Made by a program: the position numbers and the translations under genes. 64,000 bases of DNA, from contig NZ_CP043042.1 of assembly GCF_008122265.1 (NCBI RefSeq), forward strand, positions 2,728,001 through 2,792,000, read 5' to 3'. This document shows, piece by piece, positions 29,918-38,891 of the stretch (position 1 is the first letter of the stretch; each line of letters begins with the position of its first letter). The DNA comes from Marinobacter fonticola (lineage in GTDB: Bacteria; Pseudomonadota; Gammaproteobacteria; Pseudomonadales; Oleiphilaceae). Under the pieces are notes generated by a model. It was not told where the DNA came from. It worked only from the letters and a program-made list of their open reading frames with translations, and ran no database searches.

Positions 29918-31063
29918 TCAGCAAACGCGACCTGAGGCCATCGTCTCTCGTAGCAGTTCGCGATAGCGCGGTTGAAGATGGGAAAGGCGCCAGGGCTCGA
30001 CGCTGGCCACCGACGTTTGCGACTGCAGGAGCCTGACGAGTACATTGGCCGCAGCCGCCGCTTCCTGCTCCGGCCGATCCGCCAAACTGGGATAGCGCTG
30101 CTCGTCCGGCACGTACTCGGGATAGGCCAGACGGTTCGGAGCCAAGGCCAGACATCCGGACGCCATCGCTTCCAGCACCGACAACCCCTGAAAATCATGC
30201 AGCGCGGTGGACATCACGATATCTGCGCTTTGCAGGAGCTGATCGTAAGCCGCCTGATCGGCCATAAACCCCCAATGCTCGATGCAGTTGCCGAACATCC
30301 GCCGGATCGATTCGAAGGCCTCCGGCTGCCGACGAAACTGTTCCCCCACGACACTCAAGCGGAATGCCTGTCCGTGATCTTTCAGCGCCAGTAAAATCGA
30401 CAGCAGCCGATCCGGCGCCTTGTCGTATTCCCAGCGATGATTCCAAAGAAGGTGTGGGCGGGACCGATTCACGAGTTGCGACCGGCTGGGGCCTTGATGG
30501 CGTTCCACAAAATGAGCATCGGCAATCGGTACGGGTAAGACGCAGGACTTTTCGTAAACACGCCGGGACACGCCCTGGGGCACGGCATCAGGCAAGCGCT
30601 CCAGCAGCCGGTCGATGCCTTCGAGGAAGCTGCGCCGGTTCCACTCGCTGTTGAATACGACCCGGTCAGCGGACAACGCACTGTACAAGTTGACCATCTG
30701 AGGGTCGACACTCGCGTGCTGCTCGCCGGAATCGGGATAAGCGAACTGGTTCTCGTGCATGTACAGCAGGACCGGCACGCGGCCGACAGCCGGATGCATC
30801 GCCCTTAAACCGGCAACATCCACCATCGAAGTCGCCACGATCAGGTCCCAGGGCTCACGAAGCTCCGGCGCATCCAGCCAGCTAAGCGCGTTGCCGCGAA
30901 TGCGCCAGCGGAAATAACGCGGTGGTAGCGCAATCACCTGCCAGTCAAAATCGGGCTGGCTGGCCACGAGCTGCTCCCGCCAGCGCTTGTGGCTACCCGC
31001 ATCGTAGCCGGACAGAAGGAGAATTCTCGGGCTGCGAGGCCCGGCATTACGCGTTTTGCTCAT
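29918..31063 (-). CDS. GTDC1-like glycosyltransferase (queuosine-tRNA mannosyltransferase family)
   Basis: This 381-residue GT4-type glycosyltransferase starts with ILLLSGYDAGSHKRWREQL and ALPPRYFRWRIRGNALSW, which I recognise as the N-terminal (DUF3524) signature of GTDC1-like proteins. Further motifs are MHENQFAYP and the GT4 donor-binding end FQGLSVLEAMASGCLALAPNRLAYPE. Vertebrate GTDC1 (QTMAN) attaches mannose to queuosine in tRNA-Asp. Whether bacterial relatives do so is inferred. It is monocistronic between the small ORF and selO. Confidence 0.72.
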   Translation of the reverse strand: MSKTRNAGPRSPRILLLSGYDAGSHKRWREQLVASQPDFDWQVIALPPRYFRWRIRGNALSWLDAPELREPWDLIVATSMVDVAGLRAMHPAVGRVPVLLYMHENQFAYPDSGEQHASVDPQMVNLYSALSADRVVFNSEWNRRSFLEGIDRLLERLPDAVPQGVSRRVYEKSCVLPVPIADAHFVERHQGPSRSQLVNRSRPHLLWNHRWEYDKAPDRLLSILLALKDHGQAFRLSVVGEQFRRQPEAFESIRRMFGNCIEHWGFMADQAAYDQLLQSADIVMSTALHDFQGLSVLEAMASGCLALAPNRLAYPEYVPDEQRYPSLADRPEQEAAAAANVLVRLLQSQTSVASVEPWRLSHLQPRYRELLRETMASGRVC

Positions 31064-31190
31064 GGGCGTGATTCTAAGGGACCTCTGATTAATCTATCGG
31101 TGAAACAGGAGAGCTAGAGCATACAAATGCCCTTGATATAGCGGGTCTGCGGCACCAGAACACGTATTAAGGTACTTCCAAACCAATGAC

Positions 31191-32651
31191 ATGGTGACAG
31201 CCCTGAGTAAATTCCGGATCGAAAACCGTTACGTCAAGCTGCCTAAACATTTCTACAGCCACGTCCAGCCAACACCGCTGAAAGAGCCGAGAATGGTGTG
31301 CTTCAATGACGAACTGGCAGAAGAGATGGGCATCGACCCCAGTGAGAAGGATCACTGGACTCGGGTCGGCGCTGGTCAAGAGCTCCTCGAAGGCATGGAG
31401 CCCATCGCCATGAAGTATACCGGGCACCAATTCGGCATGTACAACCCGGACCTGGGTGACGGCCGAGGGCTGCTCATGTGGGAAAGTTACGGCCCCGACG
31501 GGCGCCACTGGGACTGGCATCTCAAGGGCGCCGGCATGACGCCCTACTCCCGCTTTGGCGATGGGCGCGCGGTTCTACGCTCAACCCTGCGGGAATATCT
31601 GTGCAGCGAAGCCATGCATTACCTGGGCATCCCCACCACCCGCGCACTGTTCATGGTGAGCGCCAAGGATCCGGTGATGCGCGAATCGATCGAAACCGCC
31701 GCCGCCTTGATGCGTGTGGCCCAAACCCATATTCGTTTCGGGCATTTCGAGTACGCCGCCTATCACAAAGGACCCGAAGCGGTTCGAACGCTGCTCGATC
31801 ACACAATTGAGATGCACTTTCCGGAATTACTGGAATTACCCCAGGCCGAACGCTACCTGCGCTGGCTAGAGGAGGTCGTCAGCCGAACGGCGCGCATGGT
31901 AGCCCAATGGCAGGCAGTGGGTTTCTGCCACGGTGTGATGAACTCGGACAACATGTCGATCGCCGGCGATACCTTCGATTACGGGCCTTACGCCTTTCTC
32001 GATGACTTCGACGCAGGCTACATCTGCAACCACACCGACCAGGGCGGGCGCTACGCCTACAACCAGCAACCGCAGATCGGGTTTATCAATTGCCAATTCC
32101 TGGCGCAGACGCTCACCAACGTTATGGATGAGGACGATTTACGGCGTGGTTTGCGGCGCTACGAAACTGTTTACAACAGCCGTTTCCAACAGCTGATGAA
32201 GCAAAAACTCGGGCTCGAGCAGGAAAGCGAACAAGATATGAGTCTGATCATGGACCTGTTCGGCATGCTCCATGAGCACCACATCGACTACACCCTGTTT
32301 TTCCGCGGCCTGTCGACACGTCACGCGCGGGGTAACGCGCCGGTGCGGGACCTGTTCGTCGACCGCAGCGTCGCCGATAGCTGGCTGGCGCGCTACGACG
32401 AGCGCCTGGCATCGGAAACCCGCTCCCCGGAAGAACGCGACACCGCCATGCGTGCCGTCAATCCGAAGTACATCCTGCGCAACTATCTCGCTCAGGAGGC
32501 TATTCAAGATGCTCAGCAAGGCATCTATACGACAGTTCACAAGTTACTGGACATACTCAAGCGGCCGTACGACGAACAACCGGAGAATGAGCGCTATGCA
32601 GCGCTGCCGCCCGATTGGGGTAAGCATATGGAGATAAGCTGCTCGTCATAG
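31191..32651 (+). CDS. selO: Protein adenylyltransferase SelO (YdiU)
   Basis: SelO (486 residues) is a pseudokinase that transfers AMP from ATP to Ser/Thr/Tyr residues. It contains MKYTGHQFGMYNPDLGDGRGLL, HLKGAGMTPYSRFGDGRAVLRSTLREYLCSEAMHYLGIPTTRAL (nucleotide contacts) and HGVMNSDNMSIAGDTFDYGPYAFLD (metal-binding Asn/Asp). The C-terminus is Cys484-Ser-Ser: the Cys takes the place of selenocysteine in vertebrate SelO. The family regulates redox through AMPylation of metabolic proteins. ATG at 31191 lacks a strong Shine-Dalgarno sequence. Confidence 0.93.
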   Translation: MVTALSKFRIENRYVKLPKHFYSHVQPTPLKEPRMVCFNDELAEEMGIDPSEKDHWTRVGAGQELLEGMEPIAMKYTGHQFGMYNPDLGDGRGLLMWESYGPDGRHWDWHLKGAGMTPYSRFGDGRAVLRSTLREYLCSEAMHYLGIPTTRALFMVSAKDPVMRESIETAAALMRVAQTHIRFGHFEYAAYHKGPEAVRTLLDHTIEMHFPELLELPQAERYLRWLEEVVSRTARMVAQWQAVGFCHGVMNSDNMSIAGDTFDYGPYAFLDDFDAGYICNHTDQGGRYAYNQQPQIGFINCQFLAQTLTNVMDEDDLRRGLRRYETVYNSRFQQLMKQKLGLEQESEQDMSLIMDLFGMLHEHHIDYTLFFRGLSTRHARGNAPVRDLFVDRSVADSWLARYDERLASETRSPEERDTAMRAVNPKYILRNYLAQEAIQDAQQGIYTTVHKLLDILKRPYDEQPENERYAALPPDWGKHMEISCSS

Positions 32652-32703
32652 CGGTTCCGATATCCAGCGCCAATTCCATAACTCAACGACAGGAAGGTTC
32701 GCC

Positions 32704-33075
32704 ATGGCGACGGAATACGTGGAGTACCCGGACGACAAAACCGTCGAAATCCAGGTCGAAGGTAAAGTGTCTGCCGAGGATTTCGAGAACATTGCCGGAC
32801 GGATGGAAGCGTTCATCCGCCAGCATGGCAAGGTCAAGATTATCGAAGTGGTGCAGGATTTCGACGGCTTCGATATGTCAATCCTGAAGGATGCCTTCAA
32901 GTTCGACCGGGAGCATATGCAGGACTTCACCCACTGCGCCGTGGTGACCGATTCCGGTTGGATCGGCCCGTTTGCACGGTTTATGTCGAGGTTTCTGGAT
33001 ATGGAGCTGAGAGTATTCCGGCTAGGAGAGATTGAGCAAGCGCGTGAGTGGCTGACCGGAGCGAAATCGATGTAG
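32704..33075 (+). CDS. SpoIIAA-like (STAS-type) protein
   Basis: This 123-residue SpoIIAA-like protein has VEIQVEGKVSAEDFENIAGRMEAFIRQHGKVKIIEVV and a C-terminal helix with FDMELRVFRLGEIEQAREWLTG, matching the family that resembles anti-anti-sigma STAS domains. Its role is unknown. A clear AGGAAGG precedes the ATG by about 5 bases. It follows selO by 52 bases, and a short GC-rich hairpin (33082-33098) separates it from the effector gene. Confidence 0.8.
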   Translation: MATEYVEYPDDKTVEIQVEGKVSAEDFENIAGRMEAFIRQHGKVKIIEVVQDFDGFDMSILKDAFKFDREHMQDFTHCAVVTDSGWIGPFARFMSRFLDMELRVFRLGEIEQAREWLTGAKSM

Positions 33076-33081
33076 CGGAAG

Positions 33082-33098
33082 CGGGGCGCTAAGCCCCG
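33082..33098 (+). terminator. Short GC hairpin after the SpoIIAA-like gene
   Basis: CGGGGC (33082-33087) pairs with GCCCCG (33093-33098) across a 5-base loop, 6 bases after the stop codon. T-rich sequence follows only after about 15 bases, so termination strength is uncertain. Confidence 0.5.
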
Positions 33099-33183
33099 TT
33101 GCTCGGTACTGCGTTTTTGATTAAAGTCTGGCGCTGGGCGGTGATCCCCGCCCGATTAAGGAGAGCGCCCGCTTTTATCAGCA

Positions 33184-33217
33184 CCTTTGCGGGCCTCATA
33201 GCTTTAGGCCGCAAAGG
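33184..33217 (+). promoter_or_regulatory. Hairpin sequestering the ribosome binding site of the Tle1-like gene
   Basis: CCTTTGCGGGCCT (33184-33196) pairs with AGGCCGCAAAGG (33206-33217), a 12-bp stem with one bulged G and a 9-base loop. The right arm contains most of the Shine-Dalgarno AAAGGA (33213-33218) for the GTG start at 33228. In this form the ribosome site would be closed. It could be a translational control element or an RNA-protein site. Confidence 0.55.
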
Positions 33218-33227
33218 AACGCAGCCC

Positions 33228-35264
33228 GTGAAAGTAAAATCCTATACGGAGCTTGCCCTCCGTGACCTGCCCTATATTGAGAACCCCTTTTTTGCCGCCT
33301 CGTATGCAAGCAGGCTGCTTGACGACCGTTTTGCCAACGTTCCCCGGGACCCCCTGGGCCGCACCATAAGCTGCGAGGGACTTAAACGTGCACTCAAGAA
33401 CGGCCACTTGTTTTTGGTCTTCAGTAGTGTGGAAGGCAAGCCCTTTTCGCCGGTTGTCGCCTGGAAAGCGGATAGCGCTCACCCCAAAGGTGGCCTCTGG
33501 CATCTCGAATGCGACGGCGTCGGGTCGGGGCTTGCCCACGACGTTGAGTCTCTTAATAAATGGGAAGTCACCCCGCAAACCGTCGTTCATTCGGGGCCAG
33601 GTGGTATCGGCCATCTGAGGGCCTCCGGGTTTGATGGCGCCATGATCGAGCGCCGCACCGATGAGCGCTACCGGGCACAACAGGAAACGGACCGGAAATT
33701 ATCCCTACCCCTTGGCGCGTCGGCCTCGATTGCGCCTCTCGCCTCGGCGGCCACTCCGCCGCCTGCAACGTATGAGAAACCACCGGAAAAGAAAAACAAG
33801 CAAAGAAAGCCGGTGCATCTGGAAGTGGGCATCTTCACCGACGGCACCCTCAATAACGCAGGCAATATTGACGTTTTCCGGCAGCGGGTTGAGAACGAGT
33901 GCCTGGCGCCTCACCAGAACGGCGATATTGGCGCGGCAGAGTGTGAACGACGGCTGGCTTTGTTGTTGGGGAACAGTTATGCCAACGGGACCAGTAATGT
34001 GGCGAAATTGCGAGATCTGTACCCTGAGACTGACGAGGAAACAGAAGCGGCAATCACGTTCCGTCGTCGTGTGTATGCGCCTGGTCCTGGTTCAAAAACG
34101 GGGGCACCGGACTCCCTGGAGGGCTCCATGACAGGCCTTGGCAAGACAGGGGTTATTGCTCAAGTAAATAATGCATTTGCTGGCTTGGCGCTAGTTGCGA
34201 GTAACTTGCTTAAGGATGATGTCATTGACGTCCTGACCATCGACCTGTTCGGTTTCAGTCGGGGAGCCGCAGCCGCCCGCCATGCCGCGAATGAGATTGC
34301 CAGCGGTTCCGGGGGCGGATTGGGGCATGCATTCGCCGCCATGGACATGCAATGGCCAAAGACAGTTGCTATCCGCTTTCTCGGCTTGTTCGATACCGTC
34401 GCTGGCATTGTCAATATCCCGGATGGTGACTTTATTCCGAGCAACGACCTTAACGCACCCGTGAAGCTTGATTTGGACCCGGGCTCTGTCTCTACTGCCG
34501 TACAGTTCACGGCCATTGACGAATGTCGCGAGAATTTTGCTCTAAACAGCCTCTGCAATCCAGATGGCACGCTTCCCGACAACTTCCGGGAAATCGCATT
34601 GCCCGGCGCGCACTCCGATATTGGCGGCGGCTATCACGAAAGCCAGACCGAACAGCTTCTGCTTTCCCCCACGCTCTCCATTGAAGGCAGCGCCACGGCT
34701 TGGCCGGAACAAACCCCGCAATGGGACAACCTCGCTACCCTAGAGGCGTTGACGGAAGCCGAGGGCTGGATCGGATCCCATTGCCTGCCGTTGGCAACGG
34801 GCGAGCCAGCCGCCCTCCGGATTTACAAAACGGTGCGTGAGCATCCTGTGCCGGACGGCCAAGTGGACCTAGACCTGAAGCTGCACCGGCAGGTGCGCGG
34901 CGAGCTTTCGCAGGTCTATCTTCACTGCATGTATCATTTGGCCAAAAGGGCGGGCATCCCGCTCGACAAGATGGACCCGACTGATAGCGCCACTACGATT
35001 CCAAAAGAACTCGACTTGGCATACCGGATACTATGGGAGCATATCTCGCAGGGAAATGATCAGCCTAAACTACCACCGGCACAAAACGATCTTCTGAAGC
35101 AGCGGTATGTGCATCATTCGGATCATTACAACCTGCTTGAGTTTCTGATTGGAGATACCATCGCACGCTCCGAACTTCCGTTCTCGAACGCCAGATTCCT
35201 CTCGCCATTCCGTCCAACATCTGATCGTAAGCGCATCGTCTATGCAAATCAGCCGGAGACGTGA
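33228..35264 (+). CDS. Tle1-like phospholipase effector (DUF2235)
   Basis: This is a 678-residue protein. The N-terminal about 195 residues have no recognised fold; a Pro/Lys linker (PPATYEKPPEKKNKQRK) follows. The catalytic half contains the lipase Ser motif GFSRG (Ser344), FLGLFDTV (Asp389) and PGAHSDIGGGYHES (His462). This is the triad order of the Tle1 family of type VI secretion phospholipase effectors. I start at GTG 33228 (AAAGGA 9-10 bases before) because upstream sequence in the open frame is a hairpin and not family-like. No vgrG, hcp or PAAR lies nearby, so delivery would depend on a T6SS elsewhere. A DUF2931-like lipoprotein follows after one base. Confidence 0.82.
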   Translation: MKVKSYTELALRDLPYIENPFFAASYASRLLDDRFANVPRDPLGRTISCEGLKRALKNGHLFLVFSSVEGKPFSPVVAWKADSAHPKGGLWHLECDGVGSGLAHDVESLNKWEVTPQTVVHSGPGGIGHLRASGFDGAMIERRTDERYRAQQETDRKLSLPLGASASIAPLASAATPPPATYEKPPEKKNKQRKPVHLEVGIFTDGTLNNAGNIDVFRQRVENECLAPHQNGDIGAAECERRLALLLGNSYANGTSNVAKLRDLYPETDEETEAAITFRRRVYAPGPGSKTGAPDSLEGSMTGLGKTGVIAQVNNAFAGLALVASNLLKDDVIDVLTIDLFGFSRGAAAARHAANEIASGSGGGLGHAFAAMDMQWPKTVAIRFLGLFDTVAGIVNIPDGDFIPSNDLNAPVKLDLDPGSVSTAVQFTAIDECRENFALNSLCNPDGTLPDNFREIALPGAHSDIGGGYHESQTEQLLLSPTLSIEGSATAWPEQTPQWDNLATLEALTEAEGWIGSHCLPLATGEPAALRIYKTVREHPVPDGQVDLDLKLHRQVRGELSQVYLHCMYHLAKRAGIPLDKMDPTDSATTIPKELDLAYRILWEHISQGNDQPKLPPAQNDLLKQRYVHHSDHYNLLEFLIGDTIARSELPFSNARFLSPFRPTSDRKRIVYANQPET

Positions 35265-35265
35265 C

Positions 35266-35862
35266 ATGCACCTCAAAAAAATAATGATTGCCCTGCTTAT
35301 TGGATTGATTCTTTCCGGATGTGCCTCTCAGCCTGATAACAGTCTTAAGGCATACGTGGGTGTTGCGGCGCCTCAACACTATAAAGTCTGGGTTGAACAT
35401 CTTGAACTTGAAGCCTCGGGCGTCAGGCACTGGCGTATGCCGATGGGGAATGTTGGGTGTTGCTGGCGAGGTCCCCGTGGACCGTCGGGATCAGGTGGTT
35501 TCATGGAGCCTTTCCCGAACTATATCGCTATCCAATGGTTCTCGTTTGCCGAGCAGAAATTTTATCAGAGGCTGTTTTCTTTACCGGAAGGGCTGGAAGA
35601 CAGAATGCGCGAGCACGCGACCTACACCACCAGCATGGGAACATTCAGCCGTCCACGGGACATTCTTACTATCGGGCTAGCCCCGGGCGGCCAGATTGTT
35701 CTCTGGATTCAGAACCAGATCGGCAACGAAATTGAAGTGGGGCGATTACAAGCCAATGAGATTGAAGGTGACGCATCGCGGTATCAGGTACGCACAGAAG
35801 AATATCTTCAGCGCAGCGGGGAGTACATCGAGGAACACGGCGTTCCGACTGAGGGATGGTAG
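35266..35862 (+). CDS. DUF2931-like lipoprotein, probable immunity protein
   Basis: This 198-residue lipoprotein starts MHLKKIMIALLIGLILSGC (lipobox LSGC, Cys19). The body has WVEHLELEASGVRHWRMPMGN and a GLAPGGQIVLWIQNQI block. Size, lipobox and position one base after a Tle1-like gene agree with DUF2931-type Tli immunity lipoproteins that neutralise periplasmic phospholipase effectors. GGAG is 8 bases before the ATG. I chose this start because the frame upstream overlaps the effector gene. Confidence 0.68.
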   Translation: MHLKKIMIALLIGLILSGCASQPDNSLKAYVGVAAPQHYKVWVEHLELEASGVRHWRMPMGNVGCCWRGPRGPSGSGGFMEPFPNYIAIQWFSFAEQKFYQRLFSLPEGLEDRMREHATYTTSMGTFSRPRDILTIGLAPGGQIVLWIQNQIGNEIEVGRLQANEIEGDASRYQVRTEEYLQRSGEYIEEHGVPTEGW

Positions 35863-35942
35863 ACCAAGCTGACCATATGCAGCGCGAGACTTCGACTTCA
35901 GCTTTATCAAATCATTTAACGTCAAGAGTTCAGAGATACGAA

Positions 35943-35960
35943 GGGGCCGACAAAGGCCCC
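35943..35960. terminator. Bidirectional terminator hairpin
   Basis: GGGGCC (35943-35948) pairs with GGCCCC (35955-35960), loop of 6. On the plus strand it leads to CTCTTCT; on the minus strand to TTCG. It lies between the convergent immunity and fumarase genes, suiting both. Confidence 0.6.
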
Positions 35961-35982
35961 CTCTTCTGCTATGTAGCCAGAA

Positions 35983-37497
35983 TCACACCGCCTTGGCCGC
36001 AATGATCTTCTCGTGCCATTCCACCGGGCCGGTCTGGTGCACCGACGTCCCCTTAGAGTCCACCGCCACGGTTACCGGCATGTCTTCTACTTCGAACTCG
36101 TAGATGGCTTCCATCCCCAGTTCTTCGAAGGCGACGACCTCGGCTTTCTTGATGGCCTTGGACACCAGGTAGGCCGAACCGCCGACAGCCATGAGATAGA
36201 CTGCGCCGAATTCTCTAATGGCGTCGATCGCGACCTGGCCACGTTCCGCCTTACCGATCATGCCGGTGAGGCCGGTCTGCTCCAATAGGGTTTTCGTGAA
36301 CTTGTCCATGCGCGTTGCGGTGGTCGGGCCCGCGGGACCTACCACCTCTTCGCGTACCGGGTCGACCGGACCCACGTAATAGATGAATCGGCCTTTCAGG
36401 TCCACCGGCAGTTCTTCTCCCCGAGACAGCATATCGACCATCTTCTTATGGGCGGCGTCGCGGCCTGTCAGCATCTTGCCGGAGAGCAGGACGGTTTCGC
36501 CCGGCTTCCAGTCCTTGACGTCTTCCGGTGTTACCGTATCCAGATTCACCCGGCGAACATCGTCACCCACTTCCCAGGTGATCTCCGGCCAGTCATCCAG
36601 GCTCGGCGGCGTCTGGAGGGACGGGCCCGAGCCATCCAAGACGAAATGAGCGTGGCGGGTGGCAGCGCAGTTGGGAATTATCGCCACGGGCTTGTTGGCC
36701 GCGTGGGTCGGATAATCCTTAACCTTCACATCCAGCACCGTGGTTAGGCCACCGAGACCCTGGGCGCCGATACCCAACTCGTTCACCTTGTCGAAAAGCT
36801 CAAGACGCAGCTCTTCGGCCCGGTTGGTCGCGCCGCGTTCTTTCAGGTCGTGGATGTCGATCGGGTCCAGCAGTGACTCCTTCGCCAGCTCCATCGCTTT
36901 TTCGGCCGTGCCACCAATGCCGATGCCGAGCATCCCCGGCGGGCACCAGCCCGCGCCCATCTGCGGAACCATTTTCAGCACCCAATCCACCACGGAATCG
37001 GACGGGTTAAGCATGGCAAACTTGGACTTGGCTTCGGAACCACCGCCCTTGGCGGCGACATGGACGTCAACGGTGTTGCCGGGTACCAGCTTGTAGTGGA
37101 TAACGGCTGGCGTATTGTCCTTGGTGTTCTGGCGCTTACCATCCGGATCCGCCAGCACCGAGGCGCGCAAAACATTGTCCGGGTGGGTATAGGCGCGGCG
37201 AACGCCCTCGTTGATGATGTCATCCAGCGGCATATCCGCATCCCAGCTGACATCCATACCGACGGTGACGAAAACCGTCACGATACCGGTGTCCTGGCAG
37301 ATCGGACGCTTGCCCTGGGCGCACATCCGCGAATTGATCAGGATTTGGGCCATGGCATCCTTGGCGGCCTGGGACTCTTCCTTTTGATAGGCCTCGTACA
37401 CACCCTGAATAAAATCCTTCGGGTGATAGTAGGAAATGAACTGCAGTGCATCGGCAACGCTTTCGATCAGGTCGTCCTGGCGAATCACTGTGGTCAT
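35983..37497 (-). CDS. fumA: Fumarate hydratase, class I
   Basis: This 504-residue class I (iron-sulfur) fumarase interconverts fumarate and malate. It has GKRPICQDTGIVTVFV (first cluster Cys), GAGWCPPGMLGIGIGGTAEKAMELAKESL and a second domain with GRDAAHKKMVDML and YYVGPVDPV. The three cluster Cys should be those in ICQDTG, the IIPNCAATRHAHF segment and one more. I start at ATG 37497 (MTTVIRQDDLIES). Single-polypeptide, E. coli FumA-like length. Confidence 0.93.
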   Translation of the reverse strand: MTTVIRQDDLIESVADALQFISYYHPKDFIQGVYEAYQKEESQAAKDAMAQILINSRMCAQGKRPICQDTGIVTVFVTVGMDVSWDADMPLDDIINEGVRRAYTHPDNVLRASVLADPDGKRQNTKDNTPAVIHYKLVPGNTVDVHVAAKGGGSEAKSKFAMLNPSDSVVDWVLKMVPQMGAGWCPPGMLGIGIGGTAEKAMELAKESLLDPIDIHDLKERGATNRAEELRLELFDKVNELGIGAQGLGGLTTVLDVKVKDYPTHAANKPVAIIPNCAATRHAHFVLDGSGPSLQTPPSLDDWPEITWEVGDDVRRVNLDTVTPEDVKDWKPGETVLLSGKMLTGRDAAHKKMVDMLSRGEELPVDLKGRFIYYVGPVDPVREEVVGPAGPTTATRMDKFTKTLLEQTGLTGMIGKAERGQVAIDAIREFGAVYLMAVGGSAYLVSKAIKKAEVVAFEELGMEAIYEFEVEDMPVTVAVDSKGTSVHQTGPVEWHEKIIAAKAV

Positions 37498-37795
37498 GTC
37501 GGCTCTCATCAGTTGGGAGACTGTCTAGTCTTGGAAATACGGCCAGTCATTACGAACGGCTGGCCCGGCAATGGCACCTTGAAATTGCGCGGTAGTTTAC
37601 CCGATTCGCCGGATTGAATCAGCGTATGGTGACCGTAAGCGTCGCCTATGAATGATCCCGACAACTGAGAAGCGCTAGGATGGTGCGCAATCAAATGACT
37701 CTTTGCCCGATATCTTTTGCTTAATATCTTTGCAATTGACTGGCAAGTTTGGCTTTAATCCCACGACAGACCAACAATGAGCCCAGGAGCTGAGT

Positions 37796-38569
37796 GTGAG
37801 CGAGCTGATCCAGACCGAACGCCAGGACCGCGTACTGATCGTCCGAATTAATCGCCCCGAGCGCAAGAACGCCCTCAACCACGCGATGTACACGGCGCTG
37901 GCCGAGGCCGTGGAAACCGCCGAGCACGACATCAATATCCGTTGCACCTTGTTCACCGGCAGTAGTGACTGCTTTACTGCTGGCAACGACTTGGGCGATT
38001 TCGCCGAGGGCCTGCCGGGCGAATTCGAATCCAGCCCCGTTGGCCGCTTCCTGTTCGGCCTCGCGAACGCCACCAAGCCGGTGGTAGCCGCCGTCAATGG
38101 CCCCGCAGTAGGCATTGGCACCACCATGCTATTACATTGCGATCTGGTGTTTGCCGGTAACAACACCCGTTTTCAGATGCCCTTTGCCAACCTGGGCTTG
38201 TGCCCGGAGGGCGGCTCCAGTTTGTTGCTGCCCATGTGGTTAGGCCGCGCCCGTGCCAGCGAGCTACTCATGCTCGGAGGCGCCTTTACCGCCGAGCAGG
38301 CCGATCGTCTGGGCCTGATTAATCATATCTGCACTCCGGAAACCACCGAGCAAACGGCTTTGGACGCCTGTCAGGCCCTGGCTGCCCAACCTCCGGCCGC
38401 AATCCGCGCCACCAAGGCTCTCATCAGTCGACCTAACAAAGACACACTCCGTGCGACGCTGTTGGCCGAAGGCGAACTGTTCGGTGAACGCCTCAAATCG
38501 GCGGAAGCGACCGAGGCCTTTGCCGCCTTCAAAGAGAAACGTAAACCGGACTTCAGTCCGTTCGACTAA
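37796..38569 (+). CDS. Enoyl-CoA hydratase/isomerase family protein
   Basis: This 257-residue crotonase-fold protein begins with GTG (AGGAG 7 bases before). It has RPERKNALNHAMYTAL, CFTAGNDLGDFAEG (oxyanion-hole segment) and NGPAVGIGTTMLLHCDLVFAG. The usual catalytic Glu pair of true hydratases is not evident, so it may be an isomerase or a hydratase for an unusual acyl-CoA. It is monocistronic between fumarase and a repeat-rich gap. Confidence 0.85.
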   Translation: MSELIQTERQDRVLIVRINRPERKNALNHAMYTALAEAVETAEHDINIRCTLFTGSSDCFTAGNDLGDFAEGLPGEFESSPVGRFLFGLANATKPVVAAVNGPAVGIGTTMLLHCDLVFAGNNTRFQMPFANLGLCPEGGSSLLLPMWLGRARASELLMLGGAFTAEQADRLGLINHICTPETTEQTALDACQALAAQPPAAIRATKALISRPNKDTLRATLLAEGELFGERLKSAEATEAFAAFKEKRKPDFSPFD

Positions 38570-38722
38570 GGGCTCATTCCAACGAACCGAGGGCGTGCCC
38601 TATTAAGGGTTCGGGCTATCGCAAACACGGGTTGAGGATGCGACAGAAGCCGTCTCGTCACTCGACAAACCCGCAGGTGCGATCTATTTTTTCAAACAGG
38701 CCCGCTTCACTGCACAGAGCAT

Positions 38723-38784
38723 GGAAACCTCTGATCGAGTCTATTGGCGAGCGAGAATCGCCGGCAGACTCCATCAGAGGTTCC
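38723..38784. repeat. Long imperfect hairpin (dispersed CCTCTGAT element)
   Basis: GGAAACCTCTGATCGAGTCT (38723-38742) is nearly the exact complement of 38766-38784 (one bulge, one mismatch). The 23-base loop holds an inner stem GGCGA/TCGCC (38746-38762). Short copies of CCTCTGA(T/A)TA occur alone at 20181, 24492 and 31082. It lies in a 447-base gap and looks like a small palindromic repeat unit rather than a terminator. Confidence 0.75.
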
Positions 38785-38891
38785 AAAAATCACACTTTAG
38801 AGCGATCAACAGGTTTCTCTCTCTTTCGTTATAGTCAGAGTGATAGAAACCAGCGCTGGCCGGGGACACTGGACGAAAAGGTTACCCCACA

